From assembly GCA_026929865.2 (NCBI GenBank), contig CM049407.1, forward strand, positions 22,030,501 through 22,094,500: a DNA stretch of 64,000 bases, read 5' to 3'. The notes under the pieces were generated by a model. The model made no database searches, was not told the DNA's origin, and worked only from the letters and a program-made list of their open reading frames with translations. Position numbers and translations under genes: made by a program. This document shows, piece by piece, positions 49,112 to 62,430 of this stretch (positions within the stretch are counted from its first letter, which is position 1; each line of letters begins with the position of its first letter). The DNA is from Hyperoplus lanceolatus. Lineage: Eukaryota > Chordata > Actinopteri > Uranoscopiformes > Ammodytidae.

Positions 49112-49633
49112 TTAAAGGTCACATATTATGCTAAATGCACTTTTTAAATGTGTTCTAACATATCCATGGGTCCACGGTGTGCCTAGAGACTGCCAAAATA
49201 TTTAAAAAAATAACAATCTCTCCTGTTCTCACTCTCCCCCTTTCTGAAACCCCCACCCCTCCCCCCAATATGCTCCAGTCAGAATTTTCCCCTTTTCTGA
49301 CCTCACAAACTGGAAAGCCAGAAGCTTCCACTGTGCAGCCCACACCCCTATTTCTTATTGGTCCACGGCCCTGACAGACAGAGGGCGAGGCGTATCTGGC
49401 TTCGCTTCCGGACAGGGGGCGGGGGCAGCTCAAAGATTGTATATTTACGAGGGGAGCTGCAGCTCTTTTTAAAAAACAGGCCATTGTGAGATTAGCTGAA
49501 CATCAGCATAGTACAATAAATTATCTGAAAGTTTTTTTCAGCAAACAATTCAAGAAAAACGTATTAGGGACCACTAAGACCATATAATATGGTATATAAT
49601 AGTACCGAAAAGTGTATAATATGGGAGCTTTAA
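49112..49633. mobile_element. short non-autonomous TTAA element (family 3)
   Basis: 522 bp including TTAA on each side. The left end reads AGGTCACATATTAT and the right, going inward, AGCTCCCATATTAT. These resemble the AGGGGACATATTATG ends of the 16869-25334 element, so the two are probably relatives. The body is CT-rich then GC-rich, with no coding frame. Confidence 0.75.
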
Positions 49634-49975
49634 AGGTGGAGTCAGCGATTCTGGAGAGTGATTGTGGTCAAAATCACTTTTTGTCAAAATCAGTGAATAT
49701 CTCCTCACGATCCGCTACCTGTCCGTAGAGTGTGTGCACTGAAAAAATATCTGGTGTTGATAGACAGCCTAGGCTCTGTAAACGGGTAAGTAACAAAAAT
49801 GGTATGTAAACAAAAGGGGCCAACCGTAGCTATCAAAATCCTGTTTTCAGAGCCTAGTCTGTGTATTAACAATGGATTATTTTCAGCACGCATACAGTAC
49901 ATACAAGATATGTATTGATTTTGACATAGTGATTTTGACAACAAGCCTTCACCAGAATCGCCTACAATGTGATGG
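49630..49975. mobile_element. TTAA foldback element (family 1), right end decayed
   Basis: It starts TTAAAGGTGGAGTCAGCGAT and continues through the family's blocks (gatagacagcctaggctctg, ttcagagcctagtctgtgta, gattttgacaacaag). The last bases (accagaatcgcctacaatg) no longer match the expected gactccacctttaa end. Its left TTAA is also the right TTAA of the element at 49112. Confidence 0.82.
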
Positions 49976-50317
49976 TATTTCTAGCTGTATCATATATCAG
50001 CTTAACCGATAAAAATGTTGCAGTGCATTTTTGCTCAGACCTCAATTTTTTTTGGTAGGGTAAATAATAAATTGGTTGGCCCAGGATTAAGATTACATTC
50101 TATGTAAGCATTTGGACCCCTGACTGATTCTCTCTGCAGTGTTCTGTGTTCAGTTCATGATTAAGCAGGAAGCTGTCCTTCTGGCCTTTTATTCCAAACA
50201 CTTCCTGCGAGAGAAGCTTCTTAAATTAATTATGTTTGCCTAATGAATAATTAAGCCAGGGGAAAGATAATTTGGTGTTAACGCAGCGAGCCAGACCATT
50301 GTGCAGGAACCGGGGTG

Positions 50318-50320
<3 letters not shown>

Positions 50321-50360
<40 letters not shown>
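50321..50360. repeat. (TG)n microsatellite
   Basis: 20 uninterrupted units. Confidence 0.97.
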
Positions 50361-50361
<1 letters not shown>

Positions 50362-51018
50362 CTGCTTGGCTGATTTCACATTGGAAACAATCTGCCTCCT
50401 GTTCCAATTTTTTATTTTTTTTTTATTTTCACCATGACCAAAGAAACGTCACTGTTGATTATGTCTTGACACGTGTCAATACCGCACGCCGGCTTGTTAA
50501 CTGTACCGGTGGGGGGCAGGTTGCTTATATGAGGCTCCATTGCTGTGGGTTTTTGAATTGTGGAGCGCTGCCGGTATATATTGATTCACAGTTTGAATGA
50601 AAGCAGACAACGAACGCTTTTGTGTCGGCTCGTATTGTCACAGAAGTTGGAATAGAAGTTGGAAGCGAAGCCCTAATGACGGGAGACGTAAACAGACGTT
50701 AATAGCTTCTTATCTGTGGAGGTGAGAGACACGGTGGAGAGAGATTAAGCCATGAGGGAAGACCTTTAATTATACAAGTCAAGCTAATTGTTACAGAGAA
50801 ATAATACATGAGAGCCAACTGGTGCAGAGTGTATCACACAATCCTAACACTAAGGTTTGTCAGGTTAGCTATCTCTCAAGACCTAGGTTCTGTAAACCGT
50901 TATACAATGCTATTTAAATACCTTCATTGGAGAAAAGTCAAGTTCTTTCTGTTCTCAAGCTGTTCCCATTATACGGTTTTAAAGCCAATGAGGGGCCTTC
51001 ACATTGTCTCTCAGTTTC

Positions 51019-51045
51019 AAAAAGTAACCTGAAAGGTTACTTTTT
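51019..51045. repeat. perfect 12-bp hairpin
   Basis: Arms AAAAAGTAACCT and AGGTTACTTTTT around a GAA loop. It resembles a terminator-like hairpin but sits in AT-rich intronic sequence with no gene beside it. Confidence 0.8.
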
Positions 51046-51264
51046 ATTATTATTTTCTAAAGGATACAGGTTAGAAGCGAGGGAAGGGGTGGATGAGGGC
51101 ACTTGAATTGAAATGTGTCCGCTTGTTCTCGCTAATACACACACACCAAGCTTACATACATTGTAACCGGGCAAACACCACTGACAGTTTCAATTTTGTT
51201 GCTCCCAGTGATTTATAGGCTATAAGAGTGACTCACAGTGAGAGAGAGAGCGAGAAAGACGGAC

Positions 51265-51411
<147 letters not shown>

Positions 51412-54400
51412 CTTTCTATCTCCTTGTCTCTTCCTCTCTCCCCCTCTTTTTGTCCCCCTCCCTGGTTATAAGGACTTGCCAAGAAATCATTGGCTCAACT
51501 GAGAAAGGGCAAATCCTCTTCAGCCAATTTAAATTCTCCAGAGCGCATGGCGTCGACTATTCCAAACTAATTAATAGACATGTCATGAATAAAAACACTT
51601 TGATTATGAAAAGAGGTTGCCCTGTGCCTCCTTTTAGGCTTGTCATTAGTATGAGGACACATGTGGCGAATAGCTGGAGTGTCGGCACCGGCAAGCCCCA
51701 TAGACAGCCGCAGATGCCCTCTCTTGATTAAATTTCTTTTGCGCTGCCATGTTTTATTCAGGGCTGACTGCGTCGCGGACCCAATGCCAAAGTCTCTAAA
51801 TTAGCCATACCTGAAGGAACAGCAGAGCCAGGGCCAGCAGGAGCAAGGCCTCTTCAAAGGGTAGGACACAAAGACATGCGACCCTGGAGCCCTCCCTCCA
51901 ATACAAGTGCACTCCATCACACATTACGCACCTGCACCCCTCTGTCAAAGAAGTGACATACAGCGCACATCTTCCCCAATCGCACAGCAACACCACTATA
52001 ACCTGACCACACAAGCTCAGTTTTATTTATGTAGTGGCCTTGCACTGTGAGGCTGCAGCTGCAAATTGAGTGGTACTCCAAGGTTTGACATGGGGCATCA
52101 CATCTTATTTTAATAGAATAGTAGACCAGCAAGTTCTTATTATCGAAGAGAATCTTTAAAAATGAAATGAAAATAAATGCTTTCAGAAAATGTAACTAAC
52201 CTTCATATCTTGTAATTGAGTAGCAGTATTATGAATATAGCAATATATACAGCGGTTTCCTTAGAGGAGAGCTTCACATCACACATGACTATTCTACAGT
52301 CCAAGAAAAGATGACATGCACGCTGTAGCAGTTAAATTGGCTGCTTTATCGATCGCGCTGTACTAACTCAACATCTCAGTAAAAACGGACATGGTCTCCT
52401 AGCAGTTATAGATGTCTCCATGGAGCCCTATGTTACTGTTCAGAGAGGTTCTGGTATACGTCGATATGTTGGTACTCAAGCCCAGGCTGACTTGTCCCAA
52501 AGGGGGAGCTGGACCCCCTGCAGGAGCCATCTGTATCCCAGACAAGGCTATCCATCATCCTCACCGCGGAGCTCAATTTAGGGCTTCTTCTGCAGACAGC
52601 TCCAACAGCCAGTGAACAGCTTTTACATGTACGTGTTGGTAATGAGAGCCCTTGTAAAACTCCTGCCTTAGTTGCTCTCAGAGCCAGCGGCAGCTTTTAA
52701 GGGGCTGAAGGGAATCAATGAGTCAGTCCCTTAAAGCTCATCCCACTCCCGTCCTCAAGAGGGTAGTTCCAAATGTTGGGTATTCTCGTCCTTAAACGTC
52801 TCATTATGGAGACAGTGAGACCAAATTAAGAGAAGAAAAAGTGATAGTTTGCACAGTAACACGCAGCTGTGGCGTCTACATCAGGGATTCTCAAATAGGG
52901 GGACCAGTGGATAGGGATAAATTCCACAGTTCCCTAATGCAGTAGATTCAGTATAGGTGTTGGTTATCTATTTTATCGCTATTCATTTTACCTTATCTTT
53001 ACCTTGCTGTCCTTCACAGACCTCTGTTTTATGTTGTATTGTGTGTTTGGCATGTTATATTTTGGATGTTGTTTGTGTGATTGTGGATGGGGTAAACTGC
53101 AAAGGAATTGCCCTTCTTGAGATCAATAGAATTGTCTAATCTGATATATTCTAACATACTTATCTCACAAAATATATCTTCAATACAGGGAACATTTTTT
53201 TCTTTCTATCAAAAAGTGATAAGGTATCCAGGAAACTGCGAAGATTCAGAGAAGTCTGCTTCAAGCTGTATTTGTATATTTTTTTTCTCCTTTGGCCTTG
53301 AGTGCAACATGGAAAAAGATTGGTCTTACACCATTCATGCTCTTGACTGTCCTGATCATAGTGCAACTCTCCTCAATGCACCCTTAATCACATGTATGGC
53401 ACTAATGGTTGCTGCCCTGGATTTCCCAGAATGTTTTCATTTTATTGTACTAGGAATGTCGACTTATAGCTCCCATCCAAATGTACACCCTTCGTGCAAT
53501 AGTTGTATTTTCACCACTTGCTCGAGGTCTTGCCTGCTGCAACCAACGGGAAAGTGCTTCTAATTAATTTCCTCTACCCAGACTTTTCCAGGCAACCTCT
53601 GGTAACAATCCAGTTCCTTTTACCTAAGGCTATCACTGCCTCATCGCTAGGAAACAAATGCATTACCGTCAAACAAACCCAACTTCCAAAACCTCCAAAA
53701 GCCCTGGAGCATTGAGAAACTCCATGCTGGGGTTGAGCGTTTTATTATCGTCGCAGTTGTATGTGATGTAGAAGCACTGATAATATGTTTATCCTAATAG
53801 CTGTCTGAACCATTTTCTTCGCTATATCCATAGTGGAAAGCCTGTATTAGGGCCGACTCTCACATCACCTTGATTCAAAGTATTTCAGAAATGCATTCAT
53901 CTGTCCAGAAGGTTGAGTAAGTAGTATCCATTGTGTTCAATCTAGCCTGTAGCTGACGGCTGCATGCTGACGGTGCTCTCAGAGGCCACAGAGGGGCTTT
54001 GGTAAAGAGAAGATAGAAGTAGGATCCACTTGGCAGGGGGGAGGGAGGGAGGGCTGAAATGTCACAGCCCGATGCATCGGCCAGATGAGGCTGTGTTACA
54101 CACCATCTTGGACGGCTCAAGACACCGTAGTCGCAGCTTATCATATGTAAGCTGGGAGGAAGGAGGCCAGTGGGCATGTTCCCACATTTTGTGTCACTGT
54201 ATTGAGTCCACATTACCAGACTCTTACATTACCAATCTCATTCTTCATGCCGGTGTGCCTGAGACCTCACACAGTTTTCTTAATAATCGCATATAGGCTG
54301 GTAGGGTGACACATCGACTAAATCCTTTATCCTACAGGTTCCCAAGTCCACATGAGCCATATACTGTGATGTTTTTCTGAGACACATACAGAAAGTGTGA

Positions 54401-55061
54401 GCAGTAAACAACCGCTGCAGGCATGTCCAGACTAGCCTAATACCCTAATCATTTTTTTCTATGCCCAAGATCAGTCCATCCATGTTGCACATTATTGCAA
54501 CCACATGTGAGCTACCACCAAAGGGAATTTACTGTGTAAAATGCAAGATTGGGGGAATGGGTTGAGCTTGGTATACCTTCAAAAAATTGTTAACCCATCT
54601 ATGTGAATAGCATTGGCTTACTTTGCAATAATTCTTCAGTTTATCTTACACGATAACACTGGGATAGTGAGGGACTGTGAGACTGGGAAAATATTAACCT
54701 CTCTGCCTTTATTCCCTGCAAAACATGATTATACCTGTATCACTGCTGGAAGGAAAATTGGAACAGTTATCTGGAAATAAGTGCACACCACTGTATTTTT
54801 TGGAAGGCCCTTAGATTGCAAATGGTTATAATTGAGCAGCCTGGTGTGACACATAGGATGTAATGCATAACATTACTTTGTCTTCATCTGTATGTCTAAT
54901 ACATTTCAGTTTTGCTGCAGTTCTATCAGATTCCTATCCCACTTTGTTTACATCCCAGGATTTGTGAGTTTATGTTTGATTCTATTCTTAGGCAGACAAG
55001 CCTCAGGAGGGCCCTTTGCTTTTTATTTTGATCAACAAAAAATATACCCTTATTTTTCCAG

Positions 55062-55094
55062 TAACGATCCCCATACTTCCCATCTGCAAGAGTG
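55062..55094 (+). other. candidate 33-nt microexon (speculative)
   Basis: A good acceptor (cccttatttttccag, ending at 55061) and a perfect donor (gtaagt at 55095) bracket 33 nt. Entered in phase 1, as the exon ending at 33738 requires, it reads open (TIPILPICKS) and leaves in phase 1. It has no recognisable domain, and splice-like pairs occur by chance in 30 kb. Confidence 0.2.
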
Positions 55095-55572
55095 GTAAGT
55101 AAACTAAACAGATGAACAGATTGACATAATAGTACAAATTACATGGATGCTTTTAATGTATATAGATATGTGGAAAGCTATACATAAAATCATTAATCAT
55201 ACCTCGATAGGTCAGCTTATGCCTACCAGATTTCCTTGGAAGAAAAATAAATAGCTTTATCAATTCTGCAGCATATGCTTTACCAACCCATGGAATCACT
55301 CGAGTCTCGATGTCATTTTTTCCTTTGTGAAAGGGAATGTCAATCCAAAGTCATCAAGCGTCCTCTTTGATGAATATGTTTTTTTCTCTCAGACTGTATC
55401 TGACAAAAATCCCTACATCAGCTGAAATAAATCATCCGGAAACAATATATTTTGCACTGAATACTTACACAACATGTTTGCCCTCACACTTAAACCTTGT
55501 GGGTGGACTGTATGTGTGTTTTTGTTCAGAGTATGGCTGAGCCTGAGAGTGTGTCTCTTGTTCATGCCGCTC

Positions 55573-55573
<1 letters not shown>

Positions 55574-55624
<51 letters not shown>

Positions 55625-55688
55625 CGTGTGTGTGCGTGCTTGCGCGCGCGTGTGTGTGCTTTCGTGTGTGTGTGCATGCGTGTGTGTG
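55574..55688. repeat. (TG)n microsatellite with CG interruptions
   Basis: A (GT)n tract followed by alternating gcgcgcg and gtgtgcgtg blocks, all alternating purine-pyrimidine. Confidence 0.95.
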
Positions 55689-57317
55689 GGGCACTTGAGC
55701 ATGTGGCCGAAGGACTGTCACTAATAACAAGAAATTAAATCTCCGCGGATAAACATATGGAGATTGCGGGCTGTGAAATTGACTTCAGGCTGTGAAATGA
55801 AAGGCAAAACCTAGTGAGGTTATAGCGTGGGTTGTTTGTGGGTGGGGTATACATGCTGTGTGTGCTGTACACGCCTGGTATACTGCAATTCAATTAGTGC
55901 TTCCTCCATCATCTCCTTCTTCTTCACCAAGCCTGATGTGGTGTGACTTTTTGGGATCCGGGCGGCTAGACACACCGGGCTCAATCTAGGAGGAGAGATG
56001 TTTGATTCATTTCTTCATTAGGGGTCTCTCTCTGCCGTTCACAGACCCTCTCATCAATCCCTGTTCACACTCAACAAGCACAATCAACCAACGTTCCGAT
56101 CCAGGAGCCAATGTGAAATAACAGAAAAAATTGATACATGCATCTTAACCACCATTGGTAAGACCGGTCCCCCCTTGCCAAAATGTTCAACCAACCCCGT
56201 ACCCTGGTGGTAAACCCATGCCAAAGTGGATTAAATATTAAATAGTTTGACGTGTATGTGTGTGTTGTAGGAAGGAGAGCAGGCTGGTGAAATGCCAGGA
56301 GGATTAAATTAGATAGTGCGGTGGTTGCAGTGGCATGCTATCCTGGAGTTTGCTGTCTCTCAATAATAGAAATGTCAGGAAGGTGGAAAGAGGATAGCGA
56401 AAGGGAAGGGGAAGGAGGGGTCTGAGGGCAATGTCCTAACTGCAAGCGTTGGTAATCACAGCTATGGTGTAGAATTCATTATTACACTCGCGTCGGCTTT
56501 AAGATGGTATTAACCGCCGCTGCTGGTAAAAGCCTCACTTCTTGTGATGCTTGAATACCAGTTAGAGCTTTAATTCAAATTTGTTGCGGAAAGAAAAAAC
56601 GACTTGATAATTATAGACCATTGTAATACAATAAGTTTTTTTTTTTTTTTAAATTCACTCAAATTCTTTCATTAAGCCCTTACAACCACACTTTCAAACA
56701 CACTTCTTCTTCTTCTTACAAAATAATGATAATCCTACAGCAGCCGGTAATAAGCAATTCAGTGTGGTGAAAAACAAACATTAAAACAAACCCTTGCCTT
56801 GAGGAGGGAAGTGTTATTCATATCCATTTCAGGCTTTATTTTACCATGTTTTATCTCTCCCGGAGCAATCACTTTGACAGCATCAGTAATGCCTATAAAT
56901 CCTACTGTGGAGGAGATTAGTCTGCGAGAAGTGCTGCTGCTGCCTGCAGTAATTAAAATTCTGCTGGTTTGGCCAGGGCTCCTCCTGCCATCATCTCCTC
57001 TAAACATCGCTTGCTCGCCGCCTGTCTCTTACTAGCTCTCTTTGTCCTTTTGTCCCTCTCAATAGTTTTAATCAATTACAGTACACTTCAGGATTGATAA
57101 CGCTTTGTCCCTTTGCGCTGGAGTGAATGACAAGCAGGGAGAACAAAGGGCCCCCTCTTTGAGAAAAATAAAACTCTTGATTGCCAATGACAAGCATCTA
57201 CTTCTGTGCCTTTTTAAATCGTACCTCAAAGTCCCTTTGTCCTGGTGCACTGTATAATCTGAGAAAAACAAAAAAACAAAACTGAATTCACCTGAATACT
57301 GATTTGCCATTACAATT

Positions 57318-57550
57318 ATAAAGGTGCAGTGCGTAAAGGGAATTTGCGTTTTTTAAGAGCAGACTTTGTAGAAATGTAATATAATATTTGTTAGTATGTT
57401 TTATTAAGGGCATAATTGCTTAAAAATAAAAGTTGTTGTTATTTAATTACCTTAGGCCTTAGGATGAGCCTTTTATATTTACATGTTGCACCGCCATGTT
57501 TCTACAGTAGCACAGAACGGATAAACTTAACAGCCTTATGCATTTCTATA
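57318..57550 (+). repeat. partial copy of a short TA/TTAA-type dispersed element
   Basis: It starts tataaaggtgcagtgcgtaa. Words such as gtagaaatgtaatataata, accttaggccttaggatgag and gccatgtttctacagtagca, then cagaacggataaact, match from memory a very common fish non-autonomous DNA element. The matching right end (ending cacctttaa) was not found, so the copy is 3' truncated or decayed. Confidence 0.6.
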
Positions 57551-60500
57551 TATATGTGTCTGCCGGAAATGCACCTGTTAGAAGTTGAATAAAAAATAAA
57601 ATTGCTTTTTTTCCTTGAAGGCCACAGTAGCTTCTGTAAATCCTGGGCACTCCTTTTTTAATTAAGTCGTGTGTTGCTGCCTGCTGATGCAATCCTGTCT
57701 AGAACTGATCCTGCAAACTATGTCTGTCTGAGTCTAGGCTGTCAGCTTAATAAAAATGCATTTTATGACACTATACAACTCATAGCCAGACAATTGCACT
57801 CAATCACAAATAGAATGGCATGGCATTGTGCATGGCTATGCAGCATCAGCAGTATGCAAACTAAGTCAGGGCAAATCCTGTTGCCAAACTGCTCAAACCT
57901 GTGACTCCTTCCATTTGGACTTTACTGCAGAGGAGTAATAGAGACACAGGCATGGTTTATGGATGGTCTCTGTCTATCTATCATCCTTATGGGGAAATTG
58001 TCCCTCCATCTGATGAGGACACTTAAATATACGTTCAACCCTAATCCTGGACATTTAACAAAATATTGAAATAAGAAATTATAATATTAAATCAAATGAT
58101 GACCTACACTTCTGGATCGAAAGCGTATGCTCCCTCTTTCTTTTTTGTTTCATTCCCATTTTACACACTCATATCTCAAATGAAGATATGTCTTGTAGAC
58201 GTTATCCACAATGGTCTTCCCCTAGTGTGTTATCAGAATGACAACATTCAAAGACATAATGGCCATAAAAAATACTCTAAAGCAAACCCCATTTTTTTAT
58301 CTAAATCTCTCTGGAAAAGGAAATGCTGCCAACCTCAGTGAGGCTCAGCAGCCTGTCAGCACTTTGAAAGATCTCTGATGACAGTGATCTACCTCGTTTT
58401 CTCCGGGTGTGAAACGGACCCTATTTTCAGACGGTATATACGAAATGGTGCCATCAATCCAGTCTGGCTTATGTTTTTTTTCCCCTTCCTCTATTTTTTC
58501 CACTTTTTGTCTGAAATGTCAGCTGTTTATCTGCTTTATCGCCTTATTGAGCTACATTTTGCCCCCCTTGAGTTACGCTGATGGTGCGATTGGTTCGATG
58601 AGGTCTGTGTTCTCCTCCCCAGAGTTATGAGCAAAATTCGCCAATTTTAATCAACAAACCTTGGCCGCTCAGTCGGCACCTGATTTTGTTTATGGCTTGG
58701 CTGACCTTTTTTCTGGGCCATAAAGCTCTGTCTGTGCCAATCCCTGTGCCGTTGGTACAGGGTCATCGCTTCATCAGTTATCTCTTTGCTGTATAACAGC
58801 GCCTTGACCTAAACTCTATGTCCTCCGCCTCTAGACGGATAGAGAGGGAGATGGATGGTTTTATCTGTAAATGTTGCCATTGCGCTACACATGCTGACAT
58901 AAATTCCCAGCTGATAATAGGAGCACTTTAAAGGCAAGTTGGGCCAGCCATGGCTCTTGCTGTATTCCCCCAACACGGCATGTAAAATACCAGAACTAAG
59001 GCTGCCACGCTGCCCAGTTGTATACAATCTGTAAAGTCTTATTTTGCAGTTGTTTACGGTGAAGAGCGTTGTAGCAGCAACAACAATACATATATGTTGC
59101 AATTAAAATAAGACACATTTTAAATTATATTAAGCAACAGAGGTAGTATGTAGTATGTAGTATGTTCCATGCATGAATAAACTACAGTGTAGTAGAGTCA
59201 GTGGCTGATTGGCTGGCCAATCATGAAAGTGCCAGGGCAAATCTTAAATTTGTCATGCAAATACTACTAGACCAGCTCTACAGGGGCTTAACAGGTCATT
59301 GACAATAAAAAAAACTAACAAGCAGAAAAATAATCTTAAATGTAAAAGTGCTGAAATATCAGTACTTATTTTATGATGTAGAAACCTAATAGACTAACCT
59401 TGTAGACTTTAAGCTTATTTACACATGCTATTTGTATTTTATTTATATATATATTCTTAACTCACATACATAACTCCGCTTATCAATACTTCATTTTTCA
59501 ATTTGGCACATCTGCATGCTTATTATTAATTGCCTTCTTTTTGAAAACATCTACCTCCTTAAAAAATGTCTCAGGGGGAAAGAGGAATGTGTCTCTGTGT
59601 TTATGTTTTGGATCCTGAATATTAAAGTGAGGGTGACAAGGTTTGAAGCTCTCATGTCCTAAATCAGTCCATATCTCTGATATCATTTACATTTCTTTTT
59701 TTTTTCTTCCAGGAGAGGTGATGCAACTATGATGATATGTCGCATTCAGACTCAGTTAAGATCAGAATTAGCATAACCTCTGTGAACAGCCGTGCACAAA
59801 GGTTTGTCGTCCTCTTAACCTTGTGTTTGGCACCGCTCGCAGCCCTGACACACTGATGTGTCGGACCGCTTTGCTTGTTCACATCCCCACGGGACAAAGC
59901 AGACAGGTAGCAGTGTGAGGGTTCTGGCAGACTTTGTAGTGATGAAAATAGATGCTGTTACAAGCACTAAAAAGGACTCTCTTTTTCTATTTGAATATTT
60001 AAGTTACTGGCTGCTGGTGGTGTTAAGTCCTCAGGCCTTTAGACTTGAAGACTGGCTTTATACTTAACTGAAAAACTGCTAGTCAAATTTGAGCACGCAA
60101 TCACACTGAAATGTATTGAAAAATGTCACAACATAGAATTCAGTGGCTCCTTACCTACACAAAAGTAGAATAACTAAGTTACTTTGGATTTTAAATGGTG
60201 GCTGCAATTATCTGTCAATTTCATATCATCCCTGCCAAACATGGGACACAGATGGGGGTGACCAAATGGTTAATCTCTTTTCACCGGAGGGCTGAGCTAA
60301 TCAAACATTTAACATTGGAACAATGTGTATCACACAGTATCTCTTTCCAGTAATGCTGGCTGGAATGTCCCCCCCTCCCTCCCCATGCTGGTCGAATCTG
60401 CCAAGATTGAAGGGATTAGAGTGGGCTTGTATTTGGTGCTGTAGACCGCTTAACCTTGCACTTTACTGTGATGACCGCTTTTCCACTCATATTAACCAGA

Positions 60501-61704
60501 ACATTTACACATTTGCTACATTTACTTTGGTAAGCTTTAACTGCCCCCACTACCTATCTAATGAAAAATATATGATATTTTGTTTCACATTTTGGAATCA
60601 TCGATTTCGATGCCAATAAATGATCATATCACAATGACACACGTCCCTGAGTTTAACATTAATTATATTTCACAGGCATATAGTATGCTCGAAGCTAAGG
60701 AGGGACCTTAAAAGCATAATGATCAAGTTAAAAGCAGCATGAAGAATTAAAGCATGAAGCCAATTTCAGATTAATTGTCTCACGCCCCAAAAGGATAGAA
60801 CTAAGTGCTTGAGCGGTATCATTGCTAATTGAGGGGGTTTGTTCAAAAATGTAAAGTCTCCATTGTGAAAATAAAAAATGACTGCCACCACGGATCTCAA
60901 TCAGAAATTGAAAGACATGATTTGATCCTTAACATGTAAAGTCTTTCATCATTATACTGGCTCTTGAGATGACTCCACACTCATTTACTGTAATACCTCA
61001 TGTGCTTATGTGCATATGTAGTGCTAGAGATCATTGCGTGACAGTAGGCACATTAAAATTTGTGTTTAATTTCAAACATTGGCATTTAGATTTCAATAGC
61101 ATGTCCTGTATTGTTGCCCAATGGGTTGTTGTTCACTGTGATTGTGGACGACACAATTGAGCGCCACAAACCCCCTTAGGACTCAATCCATAAGCAAGGC
61201 AGTGGATTATAGAGATACAAAATCCGATTTAAAAAAAATATCCAGCTAAATCTGTTTATGGATTTACACATATCTGAATCCAATATGGAAAAATCATTCA
61301 CCTATTGACCTTTTTAAATCCTAAAGTCAGGGGAGTGACATATGACCGGACACATGCAATCAGTGAATATACATGCGCTTAAAAAAATCACTAAGTCTGA
61401 AGTAATGATGAGTTGCAGAAAACAATCAGTGCAGTGATGATTAAATTCATTATGTGTGTCAGGCATTTGGACATTTCTCACAGCTCAGAATTACAGACCA
61501 GTACCATGCAGCACTATCTGGCATTTCTGTTATTTTATGTATAGAATGTCCTGTTTGAAAGAAAGAACTTTCAATTTGTGTATTTGAAGAAAACTGAAAA
61601 GGGAAAAATGTTGCAACTTTACAGGTATATATACAGTAAATATAAAACATTCATGAATGAAAATCTTTAAAAAACAGGAAAATATGTCCTTAAAAGAACT
61701 CCTC

Positions 61705-61883
<179 letters not shown>

Positions 61884-62388
61884 TCCTTCTCTCTTCACAC
61901 CACGTGGCATTCAAAAGAAATTGGGCTCTGAACATTGCATTTCACAAAAAAAACATCATATTATAAAAGTATTCCTGTAGACGGCCACATAATTCACTTG
62001 CAATTATCATTACTTCGATTTCCAGCACTTTTCCTTTTCACTGATGCTTTTTACCCAGACCTTTACTACACATTTTTATATTTGCGGGGCTGTGTGCTAC
62101 AACTCAGCTGTGATTAAGGTTGACATTTGTGATAAATGCACTGACCATAAACTGTCACATCCTAGCAGAACCTGCCTCCTGGCCACTCCCTTTGTTACGC
62201 TCTGTACCCTCTTCCCTCTTGTCTTGTCCGTCTATAACTCTTCCCCCCTCAGCCACGCACACATATAGGGCTGCAGTGCTGCGTTGGCCACACATGGTCA
62301 GGGTTCACTTTGACGTAAGCTGAAGTGAGTCACACGGTGTGGCCCAAGGCATCGGCAGCCTATGTTAGTCACTATTAAAATGCTCTTC

Positions 62389-62390
<2 letters not shown>

Positions 62391-62428
<38 letters not shown>
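62391..62428. repeat. (CT)n microsatellite
   Basis: About 18 uninterrupted units, homopyrimidine on this strand. Confidence 0.97.
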
Positions 62429-62430
<2 letters not shown>

